A stretch of DNA of 33,699 bases from JAJDBU01 sp046756925 (GCA_046756925.1 JBHHXH010000023.1:1-33699), one strand, 5' to 3'; positions 1-8,530 are shown, numbered from the stretch's first letter. Numbers and translations are program-made. Notes: generated by a model not told the origin, from the sequence alone.

Positions 1-135
1 CCTCGGAGGGGTCCCACCTATATCCCCTAGCAGGATGTTAATGCTATCAGGTCTGTCCGATGGAAAAACCTTTTTAGGAAGACACTTATCAATGGAATAC
101 TTGCCTTGGAATACCTGCCTTGCCTACCGTTTTTT
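1..135 (+). ncRNA. ssrS: possible 6S RNA, 5' end outside the window
   Basis: No protein fits here. The stretch around 43-85 resembles the apical part of 6S RNA as I remember the E. coli molecule: ATGCT, then GGTCTGTCCGA (E. coli GGTCCGTCCGA), then a purine/T-rich linker and GACAC, in the same order and with nearly the same spacing. 6S RNA mimics an open promoter and sequesters housekeeping RNA polymerase. A run of seven T at 130-136 could mark the 3' end. The 5' arm would lie upstream of base 1, so the closing stem cannot be tested. The 3' arm contains a 14-bp tandem duplication (93-120), which is odd for 6S. This is recognition by eye; a covariance-model hit is needed to settle it. Confidence 0.3.
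93..120. repeat. tandem 14-bp duplication
   Basis: TGGAATACTTGCCT (93-106) is followed directly by TGGAATACCTGCCT (107-120), 13 of 14 bases identical, and then by a third partial TGCCT. It lies in the presumed 3' arm of the possible 6S-like RNA. Confidence 0.8.
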
Positions 136-143
136 TAAGCCAC

Positions 144-180
144 GGGGGTATTTCCGACGACCCCCCTTGTCTTGTTTGTG
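144..180 (+). terminator. candidate weak intrinsic terminator
   Basis: GGGGGT (144-149) pairs with ACCCCC (160-165) across a 10-nt loop and is followed by a loose T-rich tract (TTGTCTTGTTTGT). It would end the RNA to the left before the tRNA gene. The U-tract is interrupted, so efficiency is doubtful. From here to the tRNA (about 230 bases) I see no gene. Confidence 0.3.
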
Positions 181-407
181 CGTAGATACTTTTTTGGGAT
201 TTTAATTTATTCATTTCTTGATATAAACGAGAAGATATGCTACAAGAGGGCCTGGATAAGACGCGCAGAAGCATCATCTTGTTTCAGTTGTCTCCCGTGT
301 TCTTTCGGTGCGAGCCATCGCTTGAAGAAAAAGGCCACCCTATTGGGGTTTCGATCGACTGAATGCGGTGTAGATGGGCGGTGTTTTACTGCGGGTCTTC
401 TATTGAA

Positions 408-494
408 GGGCGCGTGGCGGAAATGGTAGACGCAGCAGTCTCAAAAACTGCCGAGGGCGACCTCATGCCGGTTCGATTCCGGCCGCGCCCACCA
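408..494 (+). tRNA. tRNA-Leu (anticodon CAA), CCA encoded
   Basis: A complete class II tRNA cloverleaf. The acceptor stem GGGCGCG (408-414) pairs with CGCGCCC (484-490), followed by discriminator A and an encoded CCA (492-494). The anticodon stem GCAGT/ACTGC encloses the loop CTCAAAA, giving anticodon CAA, which reads UUG. A long variable arm with a GAGG/CCTC stem is diagnostic of Leu/Ser/Tyr-type tRNAs, and the T arm GCCGG-TTCGATT-CCGGC is perfect. Leucine identity follows from the anticodon and the A discriminator. Confidence 0.97.
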
Positions 495-596
495 TGGTGT
501 CTTCCGAAATTTTTCATCGCTTTCCCTCCAAGAACGCCTCCAACATACATCCTGAACCCTCTCCTAGGTTTTCGCATACCGCCTTCAGGGTCGGCC

Positions 597-626
597 TTGC
601 AAATGAGCCTGAGAAATGAATAAGAT
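597..626 (+). promoter_or_regulatory. candidate promoter for alaS
   Basis: TTGCAA (597-602) and TAAGAT (621-626) are separated by 18 bp, each matching 4 of 6 consensus bases. Transcription would begin near 633, leaving a leader of about 28 nt before the alaS ATG. Modest match only. Confidence 0.3.
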
Positions 627-660
627 AAGTGCAATATGACGAAAAAATAAAGGCCAGGCC

Positions 661-3300
661 ATGACATCAGGCGAAGTAAGATCAAAATTCATCGAATTTT
701 TTGAAGCACGTGGCCATACACCGGTGGCAAGTGCCTCGCTCATCCCCGATAACGATCCCACACTCCTCTTTACCAATGCAGGTATGGTGCCGTTTAAGGC
801 CGTTTTTTTAGGAGATGCGCCGCGTCCTTATCCCCGTGCGGTTTCGGCTCAGAAATGTATGCGTGCCGGCGGAAAACACAATGACCTCGAAAATGTGGGT
901 CAAACGGCGCGGCATCAGACCTTTTTTGAAATGCTGGGAAATTTTTCTTTCGGAGATTATTTTAAGGACGATGCCATTTCCTTTGCCTGGGAACTGCTCA
1001 CGAAGGTCTACCAATTGCCTGCCGATCGTTTATGGATTACGATTTTTCGAGAGGACGACGAAGCCGCCGGGCTTTGGCGTCAAATTGTTCCCTCCCGCAG
1101 GGTGATTCGTTTGGACGAAAAAGACAACTTCTGGCAAATGGGAGATATCGGTCCCTGCGGCCCCTGTTCGGAAGTGCTTTTCGATCAGGGGGAGGCCGTT
1201 CATCCCGATTGTCCCGGCATCGGCAAATGCGATTGCGACCGTTACCTCGAGATTTGGAACCTTGTTTTTATGCAACACAATCGGGATGCGGAAGGACTTC
1301 TGACGCCGCTGCCGAAACCCAGTATCGATACGGGCATGGGGCTTGAGCGCATGACGGCCGTCTGTCAAGGGGTCCTGAGCAACTATGAGACGGATTTGTT
1401 TCAACCGATTTTTCAGGCGATTTCTCATCATGCAAACCTTTCGGAAGCGGAAGTCACCCGCTCGGCACCGGGGCGGGTGATTGCCGATCATGTCCGTGCC
1501 CTGACGTTTTTGGCCGGCGACGGCGTCGCTCCCGCCAATGAAGGACGTGGCTATTTGTTTCGACGGATTCTCCGACGGGCTGCACGTTTCGGCAGGCAAT
1601 TCGGTTTTTGCGAGCCCTTTCTCCACACATTAACCGGAACCGTCATCGATCGGATGTCCGAGGCCTATCCCGGGTTGGAACAGGAGCGAGATCATATCGA
1701 TCGCGTGGTTCTCGGAGAGGAGGAGCGGTTTATCCGTACGCTCGATCAAGGGGTCCAACTCATCGATGAGGCCATCAAGGGACTGAAAGGGAAAGGTGCG
1801 AAGACCATTCCCGGGGAGACGCTTTTTACCTTGTACGATACCTATGGTTTTCCAATCGATCTTGCCGAGGAAATCGCATCTGAAATGGGCATGAAGCTCG
1901 ATACGGAAGGGTTCGAGCAGGCCATGTCGGAGCAAAAAAAACGCGCAAGGCGCGCTTGGGCGGGCGCAGAGAAAGCAGGCCAGTCGCTTCAGGCACAACC
2001 CCTGTTCAAAGTATGGTATGAGCGTTACGGGGAGACGCGTTTTGTCGGATACGATCGTTTGGAGGAAGAGACGATCTTGCTAGCTATCTTAAAAGAGGGC
2101 CAATCGGTTTCATCGGCACAAGCTGGAGATAAGGTCGGTCTTCTCTTTCAATCGAGCCCCTTTTATGCGGAGTCGGGGGGACAGGTTGGAGACCAAGGAA
2201 AGGTGGTGTCCGACACGGCGACCGTCCTGATCGGACGCACGGAAAAGGTGTTTTCCGATCTCTGTCTTCACTACGGGAAGGTCATGCGGGGCGCCATCGC
2301 AGTGGATAAGCCCTATCGCGCCATCGTGGATAAACGTTCGCGACAGGACACGGCGAAGAATCACACCGGCACCCATCTTTTGCATGCCGCTTTAAGGAAT
2401 CTCTTGGGAGACCATGTCAAACAGGCCGGTTCCCTCGTTGCACCGGACCGTCTACGCTTCGATTTTCAGCATTTTGCGGCGTTGACAGACCGCGAAATCG
2501 AGAAAATAGAGCGCGTCGTCAATGCGCAAATCCTCGAAGGAACCGCGGTCGAGACGGAAACGATGGAAATGAACGATGCGGTCGCCTCCGGGGCCATGGC
2601 GCTCTTCGGAGAGAAGTACGGAAACCGTGTGCGTGTGGTGTCGGTGGGAGATTTCAGCCGGGAGTTGTGCGGCGGGACGCATTGCCGGGGCGTGGGCGAA
2701 ATCGGTCTTTTTAAGATCGTAAAAGAAGGCAGCATCTCGTCGGGCGTGCGGCGTATTGAAGCCCTGACCGGCATGGGGGCCTACCGTTGGATGAAAGAAC
2801 AGGAGCAGCGCCTCAGAGACATTGCAGGGCTGCTGCGAAGCCGTCCGGAGGAGGTGGTGCAAAGATCCCAGCGCCTCATCGAACAGTTGCGGGAAACGGA
2901 GCGGAAGTTGGCGGGACTTCAATCCGGGAAAGATTCCTCTTCCACGGCCCCGCTGGGGAATATTCAAAAAATCGGGTCGCTGTCCGTTATTTCAGAAAAG
3001 ATTGCCCCTGCGGAAATCAAGACGGTCCGGGCCCGGGCGGACCGCCTTCGTGATCGCATGAAATCTGGTATTATCATCGTAGGTGCACCTTCCACCAGCG
3101 AAAAAAAAGTGTCGCTTGTGGTGATGGTGACACACGATTTAATTGGGCGTTATTCGGCGGTAGAGATTGTCAAGGGGATATCGCCGCTTATTGACGGAAG
3201 CGGCGGCGGAAAGGCCGAAATGGCCCAGGCCGGCGGCAAGCGGGTGGATAAACTGGATGCGGCCTTGAAAAAATCGATAGAAATCATACAAAAAATGTAG
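661..3300 (+). CDS. alaS: alanine--tRNA ligase
   Basis: Charges tRNA-Ala with alanine in the cytoplasm and hydrolyses mischarged Ser/Gly-tRNA-Ala. The 879-aa length is normal for the family (about 875). The N-terminal class II catalytic domain opens with the typical TSGEVRSKFIEFF segment and contains TNAGMVPFK. The editing domain carries the zinc-site motifs HTGTH (H568, H572) and CGGTHC (C670, H674). The C-terminal DHHA1 domain ends with a glycine-rich GGGGKAEMAQAGG-type motif near residue 846. The ATG at 661 has AAAGG seven bases upstream. It is the first gene of a packed + strand block with mltG, deoB and a RidA-like gene; the mltG gap is 64 bp and holds a small TACCG-AAA-CGGTA hairpin at 3301-3313 with no T-tract, so read-through is likely. 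Confidence 0.98.
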   Translation: MTSGEVRSKFIEFFEARGHTPVASASLIPDNDPTLLFTNAGMVPFKAVFLGDAPRPYPRAVSAQKCMRAGGKHNDLENVGQTARHQTFFEMLGNFSFGDYFKDDAISFAWELLTKVYQLPADRLWITIFREDDEAAGLWRQIVPSRRVIRLDEKDNFWQMGDIGPCGPCSEVLFDQGEAVHPDCPGIGKCDCDRYLEIWNLVFMQHNRDAEGLLTPLPKPSIDTGMGLERMTAVCQGVLSNYETDLFQPIFQAISHHANLSEAEVTRSAPGRVIADHVRALTFLAGDGVAPANEGRGYLFRRILRRAARFGRQFGFCEPFLHTLTGTVIDRMSEAYPGLEQERDHIDRVVLGEEERFIRTLDQGVQLIDEAIKGLKGKGAKTIPGETLFTLYDTYGFPIDLAEEIASEMGMKLDTEGFEQAMSEQKKRARRAWAGAEKAGQSLQAQPLFKVWYERYGETRFVGYDRLEEETILLAILKEGQSVSSAQAGDKVGLLFQSSPFYAESGGQVGDQGKVVSDTATVLIGRTEKVFSDLCLHYGKVMRGAIAVDKPYRAIVDKRSRQDTAKNHTGTHLLHAALRNLLGDHVKQAGSLVAPDRLRFDFQHFAALTDREIEKIERVVNAQILEGTAVETETMEMNDAVASGAMALFGEKYGNRVRVVSVGDFSRELCGGTHCRGVGEIGLFKIVKEGSISSGVRRIEALTGMGAYRWMKEQEQRLRDIAGLLRSRPEEVVQRSQRLIEQLRETERKLAGLQSGKDSSSTAPLGNIQKIGSLSVISEKIAPAEIKTVRARADRLRDRMKSGIIIVGAPSTSEKKVSLVVMVTHDLIGRYSAVEIVKGISPLIDGSGGGKAEMAQAGGKRVDKLDAALKKSIEIIQKM

Positions 3301-3364
3301 TACCGAAACGGTATCCATCCGTTTGCCCATATAAGAAACGAGATTCTTCTATTGAGTACCGGTT

Positions 3365-4399
3365 ATGAGAAAATATATTGTCCCTTTTTTAGTGCTCGTT
3401 TTTATCGGTATCGCCTTTTTGCAGGGCTTCTTTTTTTGGGGAAGCCCTCCCCCCTCCACGGATCAAAACTACATCACGATTGAAATTCCCCAGGGTGCCA
3501 CCTTTCGGGAAGTGACGGATCTTCTTTTTGAGGAGGCGTTGATCTCGAACCGTTTTTCATTTCGTCTGCTTGGAAAGTTGACTCGGAATGAAACGCGGGT
3601 GAAGCCGGGGGAATACCGGCTCCATCGGGCGATGCGACCGAAGGCGCTGTTGGGTGTCCTGGTCCGTGGGGAGATTCTGCACTACCAAGTTGTCATTCCG
3701 GAGGGGATGTCGTCGCGGGAAATCGCACAGATGCTCGAGTCGGCGAATTTGGTCGATGCGGAAATCTTTCAAGAATTGGTCCACGATCAGGACGTCATCA
3801 ATACATTGGGGTTTGAGGGTGAAAGTTTGGAGGGCTATCTTTTTCCGGAAACCTATCGTTTTAGCAAGCAGTCTTCCCCCCGGCAGATTGTCACTCAAAT
3901 TACGAAACAGTTCAACACGATCTATGACGCGTCATTTCAGCAGCGTGCGGAAGCTCTCGGCATGACCCAAAGAGAGGTGGTCACACTGGCTTCCATCATC
4001 GAAAAAGAAACCGCCGTGGCAGAAGAACGTCCCATCGTTTCGGCGGTATTTCATAATCGACTCAAGAAAAATATGCGTCTTCAAAGCGATCCGACCGTTA
4101 TTTTCTCCTTGAAGCATTTTGACGGCAATCTCACCCGAAATCACTTGTTGAACGATTCCCCCTATAATACCTACAAGGTCGTAGGGCTTCCGCCCGGGCC
4201 GATCGCCAACCCCGGCAGGGATGCGATTCATGCCGCGCTGCATCCGGCAGCGGTCGACTACCTCTACTTTGTCTCGAAGAACAATGGGGCGCATTATTTT
4301 TCCAAAACCTTGAAGGAGCACAACGCCGCCGTCCGAAAATTCCAACTCGGAGAGACCGATCTGTCGGTATGTCCAAACTGCGCACAAGAAAACGGGTAG
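3365..4399 (+). CDS. mltG: endolytic peptidoglycan transglycosylase MltG (YceG-like)
   Basis: Membrane-anchored lytic transglycosylase that cleaves nascent glycan strands and is thought to terminate chain elongation. The 344-aa protein has an N-terminal transmembrane anchor at about residues 4-27, a LysM-like region at about 35-115, and the YceG domain with LEGYLFPETY and the catalytic segment ASIIEKET, whose glutamate corresponds to the catalytic Glu (E218) of E. coli MltG. DPTVIF and the YNTYKVVGLPPGPI block are also typical. The ribosome-binding site is weak. A ruvX (yqgF) gene often found between alaS and mltG is absent. The 3' end overlaps deoB by 31 bases, which suggests translational coupling. 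Confidence 0.95.
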   Translation: MRKYIVPFLVLVFIGIAFLQGFFFWGSPPPSTDQNYITIEIPQGATFREVTDLLFEEALISNRFSFRLLGKLTRNETRVKPGEYRLHRAMRPKALLGVLVRGEILHYQVVIPEGMSSREIAQMLESANLVDAEIFQELVHDQDVINTLGFEGESLEGYLFPETYRFSKQSSPRQIVTQITKQFNTIYDASFQQRAEALGMTQREVVTLASIIEKETAVAEERPIVSAVFHNRLKKNMRLQSDPTVIFSLKHFDGNLTRNHLLNDSPYNTYKVVGLPPGPIANPGRDAIHAALHPAAVDYLYFVSKNNGAHYFSKTLKEHNAAVRKFQLGETDLSVCPNCAQENG

Positions 4400-5556
4400 T
4401 GCTGATCGTTCTCGATGGTCTGGGCATCGGCGCCCTTCCCGACGCCGAAGCTTGGGGAGATCTCGACAGCAATACGCTCGGTCATTTGGCAGCGGCCGTC
4501 GGCGGCCTGTCCCTGCCTCATCTGGCAAGATACGGCCTGGGACGCCTCGGACCATTTCAGGGGGTCCGCTCCGATATGCATCCGATTGCATCCTTCGGAA
4601 GGATGGCGGAGGGTTCTTCCGGTAAAGACACCCTTGTGGGTCATTGGGAGATGATGGGGGTCCTGACCAAAACGCCTTTTCGAACCTACCCCGAGGGTTT
4701 TCCACCGGAAGTATTAGACCCTTTCGAGGAGAAGATCGGACGGCGTGTCCTTGGCAATCGGGTTGCTTCCGGCACCGACATCATTCGGGAGCTGGGCCGG
4801 GCGCATATGGAGACGGGATGCCCGATTCTTTATACCTCTGCGGATTCGGTCTTTCAGCTGGCCGCCCACGAATCGGTGATTGCTCTACAGACCTTGTATG
4901 CGTACTGCCGAACTGCAAGGGATCTCTTAACGAGGCCGCCGCATCGGATTGCAAGGGTCATCGCCCGCCCGTTTGTCGGGATGCCGGGGTCGTTTGTGCG
5001 GACGGATCGGCGGTGCGATTTCGCCCTCCCTCCGCCGGCTGAAACCTTGCTCGACCGCCTGTCCGAGAGGGGCATCCCCGTGATCGGAATCGGAAAGATC
5101 GACGATATCTTCTCGGGTCAAGGGCTTTCGGAAACGATCCATACGCGGAATAACGAAGACGGCATCGATCGTTTGCTTCACTGTTTGGATCGCGCGGAAG
5201 GGGGATTGATCTTCATCAACCTGGTCGACTTCGACATGCTCTACGGCCACCGAAACGATCCGGTGGGATACGCCGCTGCGCTTCAATACTTCGACCGGCG
5301 TCTGCCCGAGATACAAGTGAAAATGGCGCAAGGCGACTGGCTGATGATCACCGCCGACCACGGAAACGACCCTCTCTTTCCCGGAACCGATCATACAAGG
5401 GAATATGTGCCGCTCTTGGCCTATGGGGTGGGTGTGAAGGAGGGAAAGGATCTGGGTACCCGGAAAACTTTCGCCGATGTCGGACAAACCCTTGCGGCTT
5501 TTTTCGGCTTGCCGCCCTTGCCGCTTGGGAAAAGTTTTTTACCGGAGATGATATAA
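4369..5556 (+). CDS. deoB: phosphopentomutase
   Basis: Interconverts (deoxy)ribose-1-phosphate and (deoxy)ribose-5-phosphate, linking nucleoside salvage to the pentose phosphate pathway. It is a 395-aa alkaline-phosphatase-superfamily enzyme with two Mn ions. The N-terminal VLIVLDGLGIGALPDA motif, GKDTLVGHWEMMG with the phosphorylatable Thr, and the C-terminal metal-binding TADHGNDP and GTDHTREYVPLL motifs are all present. The ATG at 4369 lies inside mltG. An alternative GTG at 4399 forms a TAGTG stop/start overlap in the same frame, but it would remove the KRVV residues usually present just before the first metal motif, so the ATG is preferred. The RidA-like gene follows after two bases. Confidence 0.96.
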   Translation: MSKLRTRKRVVLIVLDGLGIGALPDAEAWGDLDSNTLGHLAAAVGGLSLPHLARYGLGRLGPFQGVRSDMHPIASFGRMAEGSSGKDTLVGHWEMMGVLTKTPFRTYPEGFPPEVLDPFEEKIGRRVLGNRVASGTDIIRELGRAHMETGCPILYTSADSVFQLAAHESVIALQTLYAYCRTARDLLTRPPHRIARVIARPFVGMPGSFVRTDRRCDFALPPPAETLLDRLSERGIPVIGIGKIDDIFSGQGLSETIHTRNNEDGIDRLLHCLDRAEGGLIFINLVDFDMLYGHRNDPVGYAAALQYFDRRLPEIQVKMAQGDWLMITADHGNDPLFPGTDHTREYVPLLAYGVGVKEGKDLGTRKTFADVGQTLAAFFGLPPLPLGKSFLPEMI

Positions 5557-5558
5557 CG

Positions 5559-6059
5559 ATGGATTTCGAAGGAAAACTGCAATCGCTTGGTTTCACGCTA
5601 CCGCCCCCCCCGAAACCGCTTGCTTCCTATGTGCCGGTTGTCCGGAGCGGACCCTATCTTTTTCTTTCGGGGATGCTTCCGCTTGTGGACGGCAAACTGG
5701 TCCTATCCGGAAAGCTTGGTCAAGCATTGAGCGCCGAACAGGGAAAGGAGGCCGCCCGTATTGCTCTTTTTAATGCCTTGGCGGTGATTCGTGCGGAGAT
5801 CGGTTCTCTGAATCTGATTACGCAAATCGTCCGGATGGCTGTTCATGTGGCTTCGTCTTCCGATTTTACCCAACAGCCTGCCGTGGCCAACGGGGCCTCC
5901 GACCTCTTGGCCGAGATCTTTGGTGATGCGGGGCATCACGCACGGCTCGCGCTCGGTGCGGTTTCGTTGCCGCTGGACGCCCCGGTGGAGCTGGAGATGA
6001 TTGTTGAAGTCGCGGGCATGGCGTCCCCTCAAAACCAGTTTGATATCCAAACAGTCTGA
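5559..6059 (+). CDS. RidA family protein (YjgF/YER057c/UK114)
   Basis: RidA-fold proteins hydrolyse reactive enamine/imine intermediates from PLP enzymes; many relatives have other or unknown roles. The 166-aa protein is longer than classical RidA (about 128) and fits the subgroup with an N-terminal extension (LxSLGFTLPPPPKPLASYVPVVRSG). Residues 29-40 (SGPYLFLSGMLP) and the C-terminal HARLALGAVSLPLDAPVELE are family signatures. The arginine of HAR aligns with the ligand-binding Arg105 of E. coli RidA, so deaminase activity is possible. Only two bases separate it from deoB, so it is the last gene of the alaS-mltG-deoB block. It converges on the HAD gene with a 28-bp gap and no clear terminator. 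Confidence 0.88.
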   Translation: MDFEGKLQSLGFTLPPPPKPLASYVPVVRSGPYLFLSGMLPLVDGKLVLSGKLGQALSAEQGKEAARIALFNALAVIRAEIGSLNLITQIVRMAVHVASSSDFTQQPAVANGASDLLAEIFGDAGHHARLALGAVSLPLDAPVELEMIVEVAGMASPQNQFDIQTV

Positions 6060-6087
6060 TCTCGTGATGGAACACAATACGGGCTAT

Positions 6088-6852
6088 TCAGGAGTGCCTT
6101 TGGTTGAGAACATGATCCAATTCCGCCAGGTCTGAGAAGTGATAGTCGGCTTTTCGGCCCTTGTCGGGCTGGGGGATTTGGTGGGGATTGATCCAGGCCG
6201 TATCGAGTCCGATCGATTTGGCGCCGACGACATCGCTTTCCCAGCTATCGCCGACGAAGAGGGTTTCGGAAACCGATGCGCCGATATCATCGCATGCCCT
6301 TAAAAAGATTTCCCGTCTGGGTTTGCGCAGGCCGAATTCGGCGGAAATGATGATCACGTCAAAAAGGTCGGTAATGCGCTCCCTTGAGAGCACGTTTCGG
6401 ACGGTTTGGGTGTCGTCGAAATTGGTGACCAAACCGATCCGATGGGTTTTCCCCCAGGCGAGCAACAGATCGCGGTGGCGTGGTAAGAATTCTAAACACT
6501 TCGCCACGCGCGCCAAATGGATGTCCTTCAACAGCCGCTGAATTTCGTTACGCCGTTTGCCGAGATCGGCATTTAAGCGATTTAAAAAGGACTCGAATCG
6601 TGTGGCCGATAAGATTTCTTTTCCACTTGCATCCCGCTTCCGCGCGATGGCCTCTGTTGTGTTGACGAATTCGGTGTGGAACCGTTCATAGGAGACCTTT
6701 CCCCGGTCGAACTCTAAAAAGCAGGCATAGAGCAGGGGTGTCGTTGTGTGAACTTGCTTTCCTTCGAATTCAATCAGGGGCATCCGGTCGATCCGGTATT
6801 GCATAAGGGTGCCGCAAAGGTCGAATAGAAGGCCCTTGTATCGTTTGCTCAT
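6088..6852 (-). CDS. HAD-superfamily hydrolase-like protein with altered motif I
   Basis: A 254-aa HAD-fold protein with a helical cap (about 20-120). Motif I reads FDLCGTL: the nucleophile D11 is present but the second Asp, the general acid/base of phosphatases, is Cys13. Motif II is LVTNF (Thr), motif III the Lys of GLRKPRREIF, and motif IV FVGDSWESD, all intact. HADs lacking the second Asp include haloacid dehalogenases and phosphonatases, so phosphatase activity should not be assumed. The start codon overlaps the queG stop as ATGA, with GGAAG just upstream, so the two are translationally coupled. Substrate unknown. Confidence 0.88.
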   Translation of the reverse strand: MSKRYKGLLFDLCGTLMQYRIDRMPLIEFEGKQVHTTTPLLYACFLEFDRGKVSYERFHTEFVNTTEAIARKRDASGKEILSATRFESFLNRLNADLGKRRNEIQRLLKDIHLARVAKCLEFLPRHRDLLLAWGKTHRIGLVTNFDDTQTVRNVLSRERITDLFDVIIISAEFGLRKPRREIFLRACDDIGASVSETLFVGDSWESDVVGAKSIGLDTAWINPHQIPQPDKGRKADYHFSDLAELDHVLNQRHS

Positions 6853-7901
6853 GCGTCTTCCATCGATTGGCGTGCGGCGACGGCATTTCTGATCAAACCG
6901 GCGCGCTTGGCGCGGAGAATGGGCGTTTTCTTGAACCGTTTCTTGAAAACCGAATTGTCTTGAATGGCTTCGATGTCGCTGGTCTTCAAGGTCGGACCGG
7001 CGCCCCGCCGGTAAGACAAGCCCGGCTCGTCGGTCGGCATCCGCTCTTTGTTATAAGGGCAAACCTCTTGGCAGATGTCGCAGCCGAAGACCCATCCATC
7101 GAAATCCGAGACGAGGTGCTCAGGGATCGCGTCTTTGTTTTCGATAGTGAGATAAGAGATGCATCGCCGTGCGTCTAAGCGATAGGCTTCTGTGAGGGCC
7201 CCTGTCGGACAAGCATCCAGACAGCGCCGACAGGAGGCACATTGTTCCGCCATGGGAGAATCTGTGTTGAGCGCCAAGTTTGTGACGATTTCGGCGAGAA
7301 AGACCCAGGAACCGTATTGGGGCGTAATGAGGTTGGTGTTCTTTCCGATGAATCCGAGGCCGGCCCGTTCCGCAAAGGCCCGTTCCAAAAGCGGACCGTG
7401 ATCGACGTAGCCTTTCCAGCACATTCCGCCGCGCACGGTGATCTCTGCGATGAGTTTTATCAGCTTCTCTTCGATAATATGATGATAGTCTTCTCCCCAG
7501 GCATAGCGCGCAATCTTTCCCGCGATCTTTCCGGGGACCGGTTTGGTGGCTTGGGCCGGGTTTCCGGACCCGAGGGCGCATTCGGTTTTTTCATGGGGTT
7601 TCGGTTGATAATAATTGAGCGCAAGGGAAATAACGGATTGCGCCTCGGGAAAACGCTTTTTAGGATCATAGCGAATCTCCGGCGATTTTTTGAGATAGGC
7701 CATCTTACCCGAGAAACCATCCGACAGCCAGCGGCGGTAGTGCCTGCCCGCCGACGCAAGCGGATTCGCCGAAGTGATGCCGACGAGATGAAAACCGAAT
7801 TCTATTGCGAGTGATTTGATATCTTTCGTGAGGCTTGTCTGGGTGTTGATCCCTTGTGCCGGATTCATTTTGGAGAGGGAGGAAGCATGAATCGCCCGCA
7901 T
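6849..7901 (-). CDS. queG: epoxyqueuosine reductase QueG
   Basis: Catalyses the last step of queuosine synthesis, cobalamin-dependent reduction of epoxyqueuosine in tRNA. The 350-aa protein carries two 4Fe-4S ferredoxin-like clusters, CASCRRCLDACPTGAL and CDICQEVCPYN, and the family blocks ARYAWGEDYH and VDHGPLLERAFAERAGLGFIGKN. The C-terminus ends with only a short HEAT-like stub (RAGLIRNAVAA), at the short end of the family (E. coli 379 aa). The ATG at 7901 is preferred because TAAGG, formed with the stop of the upstream gene, is a ribosome-binding site at good distance; a second ATG at 7868 has none. It lies between the HMA-like gene (7-bp gap) and the HAD gene (ATGA overlap). Confidence 0.95.
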   Translation of the reverse strand: MRAIHASSLSKMNPAQGINTQTSLTKDIKSLAIEFGFHLVGITSANPLASAGRHYRRWLSDGFSGKMAYLKKSPEIRYDPKKRFPEAQSVISLALNYYQPKPHEKTECALGSGNPAQATKPVPGKIAGKIARYAWGEDYHHIIEEKLIKLIAEITVRGGMCWKGYVDHGPLLERAFAERAGLGFIGKNTNLITPQYGSWVFLAEIVTNLALNTDSPMAEQCASCRRCLDACPTGALTEAYRLDARRCISYLTIENKDAIPEHLVSDFDGWVFGCDICQEVCPYNKERMPTDEPGLSYRRGAGPTLKTSDIEAIQDNSVFKKRFKKTPILRAKRAGLIRNAVAARQSMEDA

Positions 7902-7908
7902 TGGGGCC

Positions 7909-8343
7909 TTAACGTTCCGTTTGTTTTTTCGAAGAAACCGTTCCTTTGCAGCGCCAGCCGCTTCCCTTTAGCTGACTGACCACGTCGGACATTTCCTTTG
8001 CCCCGACCGTGTTGCCCGTGAAATGGACCAGGATATATCTTCTGCCGCTGAAGGCTTCGACATGGATGACCCCTTTCAGTTTCATCAAGCCTTCCGTGAT
8101 TTCTTCCGGATGTTTGTGGCAAAACGGTCCGCTGAGGTCGATTTTCACCTCTTTCGTCCCAGGGGGCAACTCCGGCCCTTTCTTTGACGAAGGGCTGTGA
8201 TGATGCATTTCCATGTCCATCTTTTTCTCTTCGGCTGCGTGGTCTCCATGCTCACCGTTCGCCGACGCCGGAGGCGCAAAAGACCCCATCCCAATCAGTG
8301 CGATGGCAAAACCGATGCCGATAGTGCCGCGTATGATATCCAA
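7909..8343 (-). CDS. exported Met/His-rich protein with HMA-like domain
   Basis: I read the start as TTG at 8343: AAGGAGA lies 10 bases upstream, and the only upstream in-frame ATG (8394) falls inside the promoter. The resulting 144-aa protein begins with a clean signal peptide (hydrophobic core GTIGIGFAIALIGMG, predicted cleavage after ASA near residue 28). The mature N-terminus is rich in His and Met (EHGDH, MDMEMHHH), and the C-terminal 70 residues look like a heavy-metal-associated ferredoxin-like fold (GLMKLKGVIHVE, LKGSGW). The usual CxxC metal motif is replaced by FCHKHP, a CxxH. A periplasmic copper or other soft-metal binder is a reasonable inference. It is the first gene of the unit with queG and the HAD gene. 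Confidence 0.75.
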   Translation of the reverse strand: MDIIRGTIGIGFAIALIGMGSFAPPASANGEHGDHAAEEKKMDMEMHHHSPSSKKGPELPPGTKEVKIDLSGPFCHKHPEEITEGLMKLKGVIHVEAFSGRRYILVHFTGNTVGAKEMSDVVSQLKGSGWRCKGTVSSKKQTER

Positions 8344-8373
8344 TGCAGTCAGGTCTCCTTCGCTAAGATATCT

Positions 8374-8402
8374 ATTATCATCAAAAATACACAAGATATC
8401 AA
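8374..8402 (-). promoter_or_regulatory. strong promoter for the HMA-like gene, queG and HAD gene
   Basis: On the minus strand TTGATA (8402-8397) and GATAAT (8379-8374) are separated by exactly 17 bp, each 5 of 6 to consensus. Transcription would start near 8367 and leave a 24-nt leader with AAGGAGA before the TTG at 8343. An AAGGCCTT palindrome (8401-8408) overlaps the -35 edge. Confidence 0.6.
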
Positions 8403-8530
8403 GGCCTTATTTCCGTCGATCACAGAAAAGGCCGTCTTCATCGGTTTGATCGTGTCCGCGGCGCGTTTCTTATGATCGTTCAATCCAAGATTTTACCAAC
8501 GGTTTTTCGATGGAATTGGCCCGACCGTCC

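Noticed and set aside
3932..4705. Minus-strand open frame of 257 codons opposite mltG and deoB.
   Set aside because: Both sense genes are certain, and the antisense product is low-complexity and rich in Arg/Pro without domain features.
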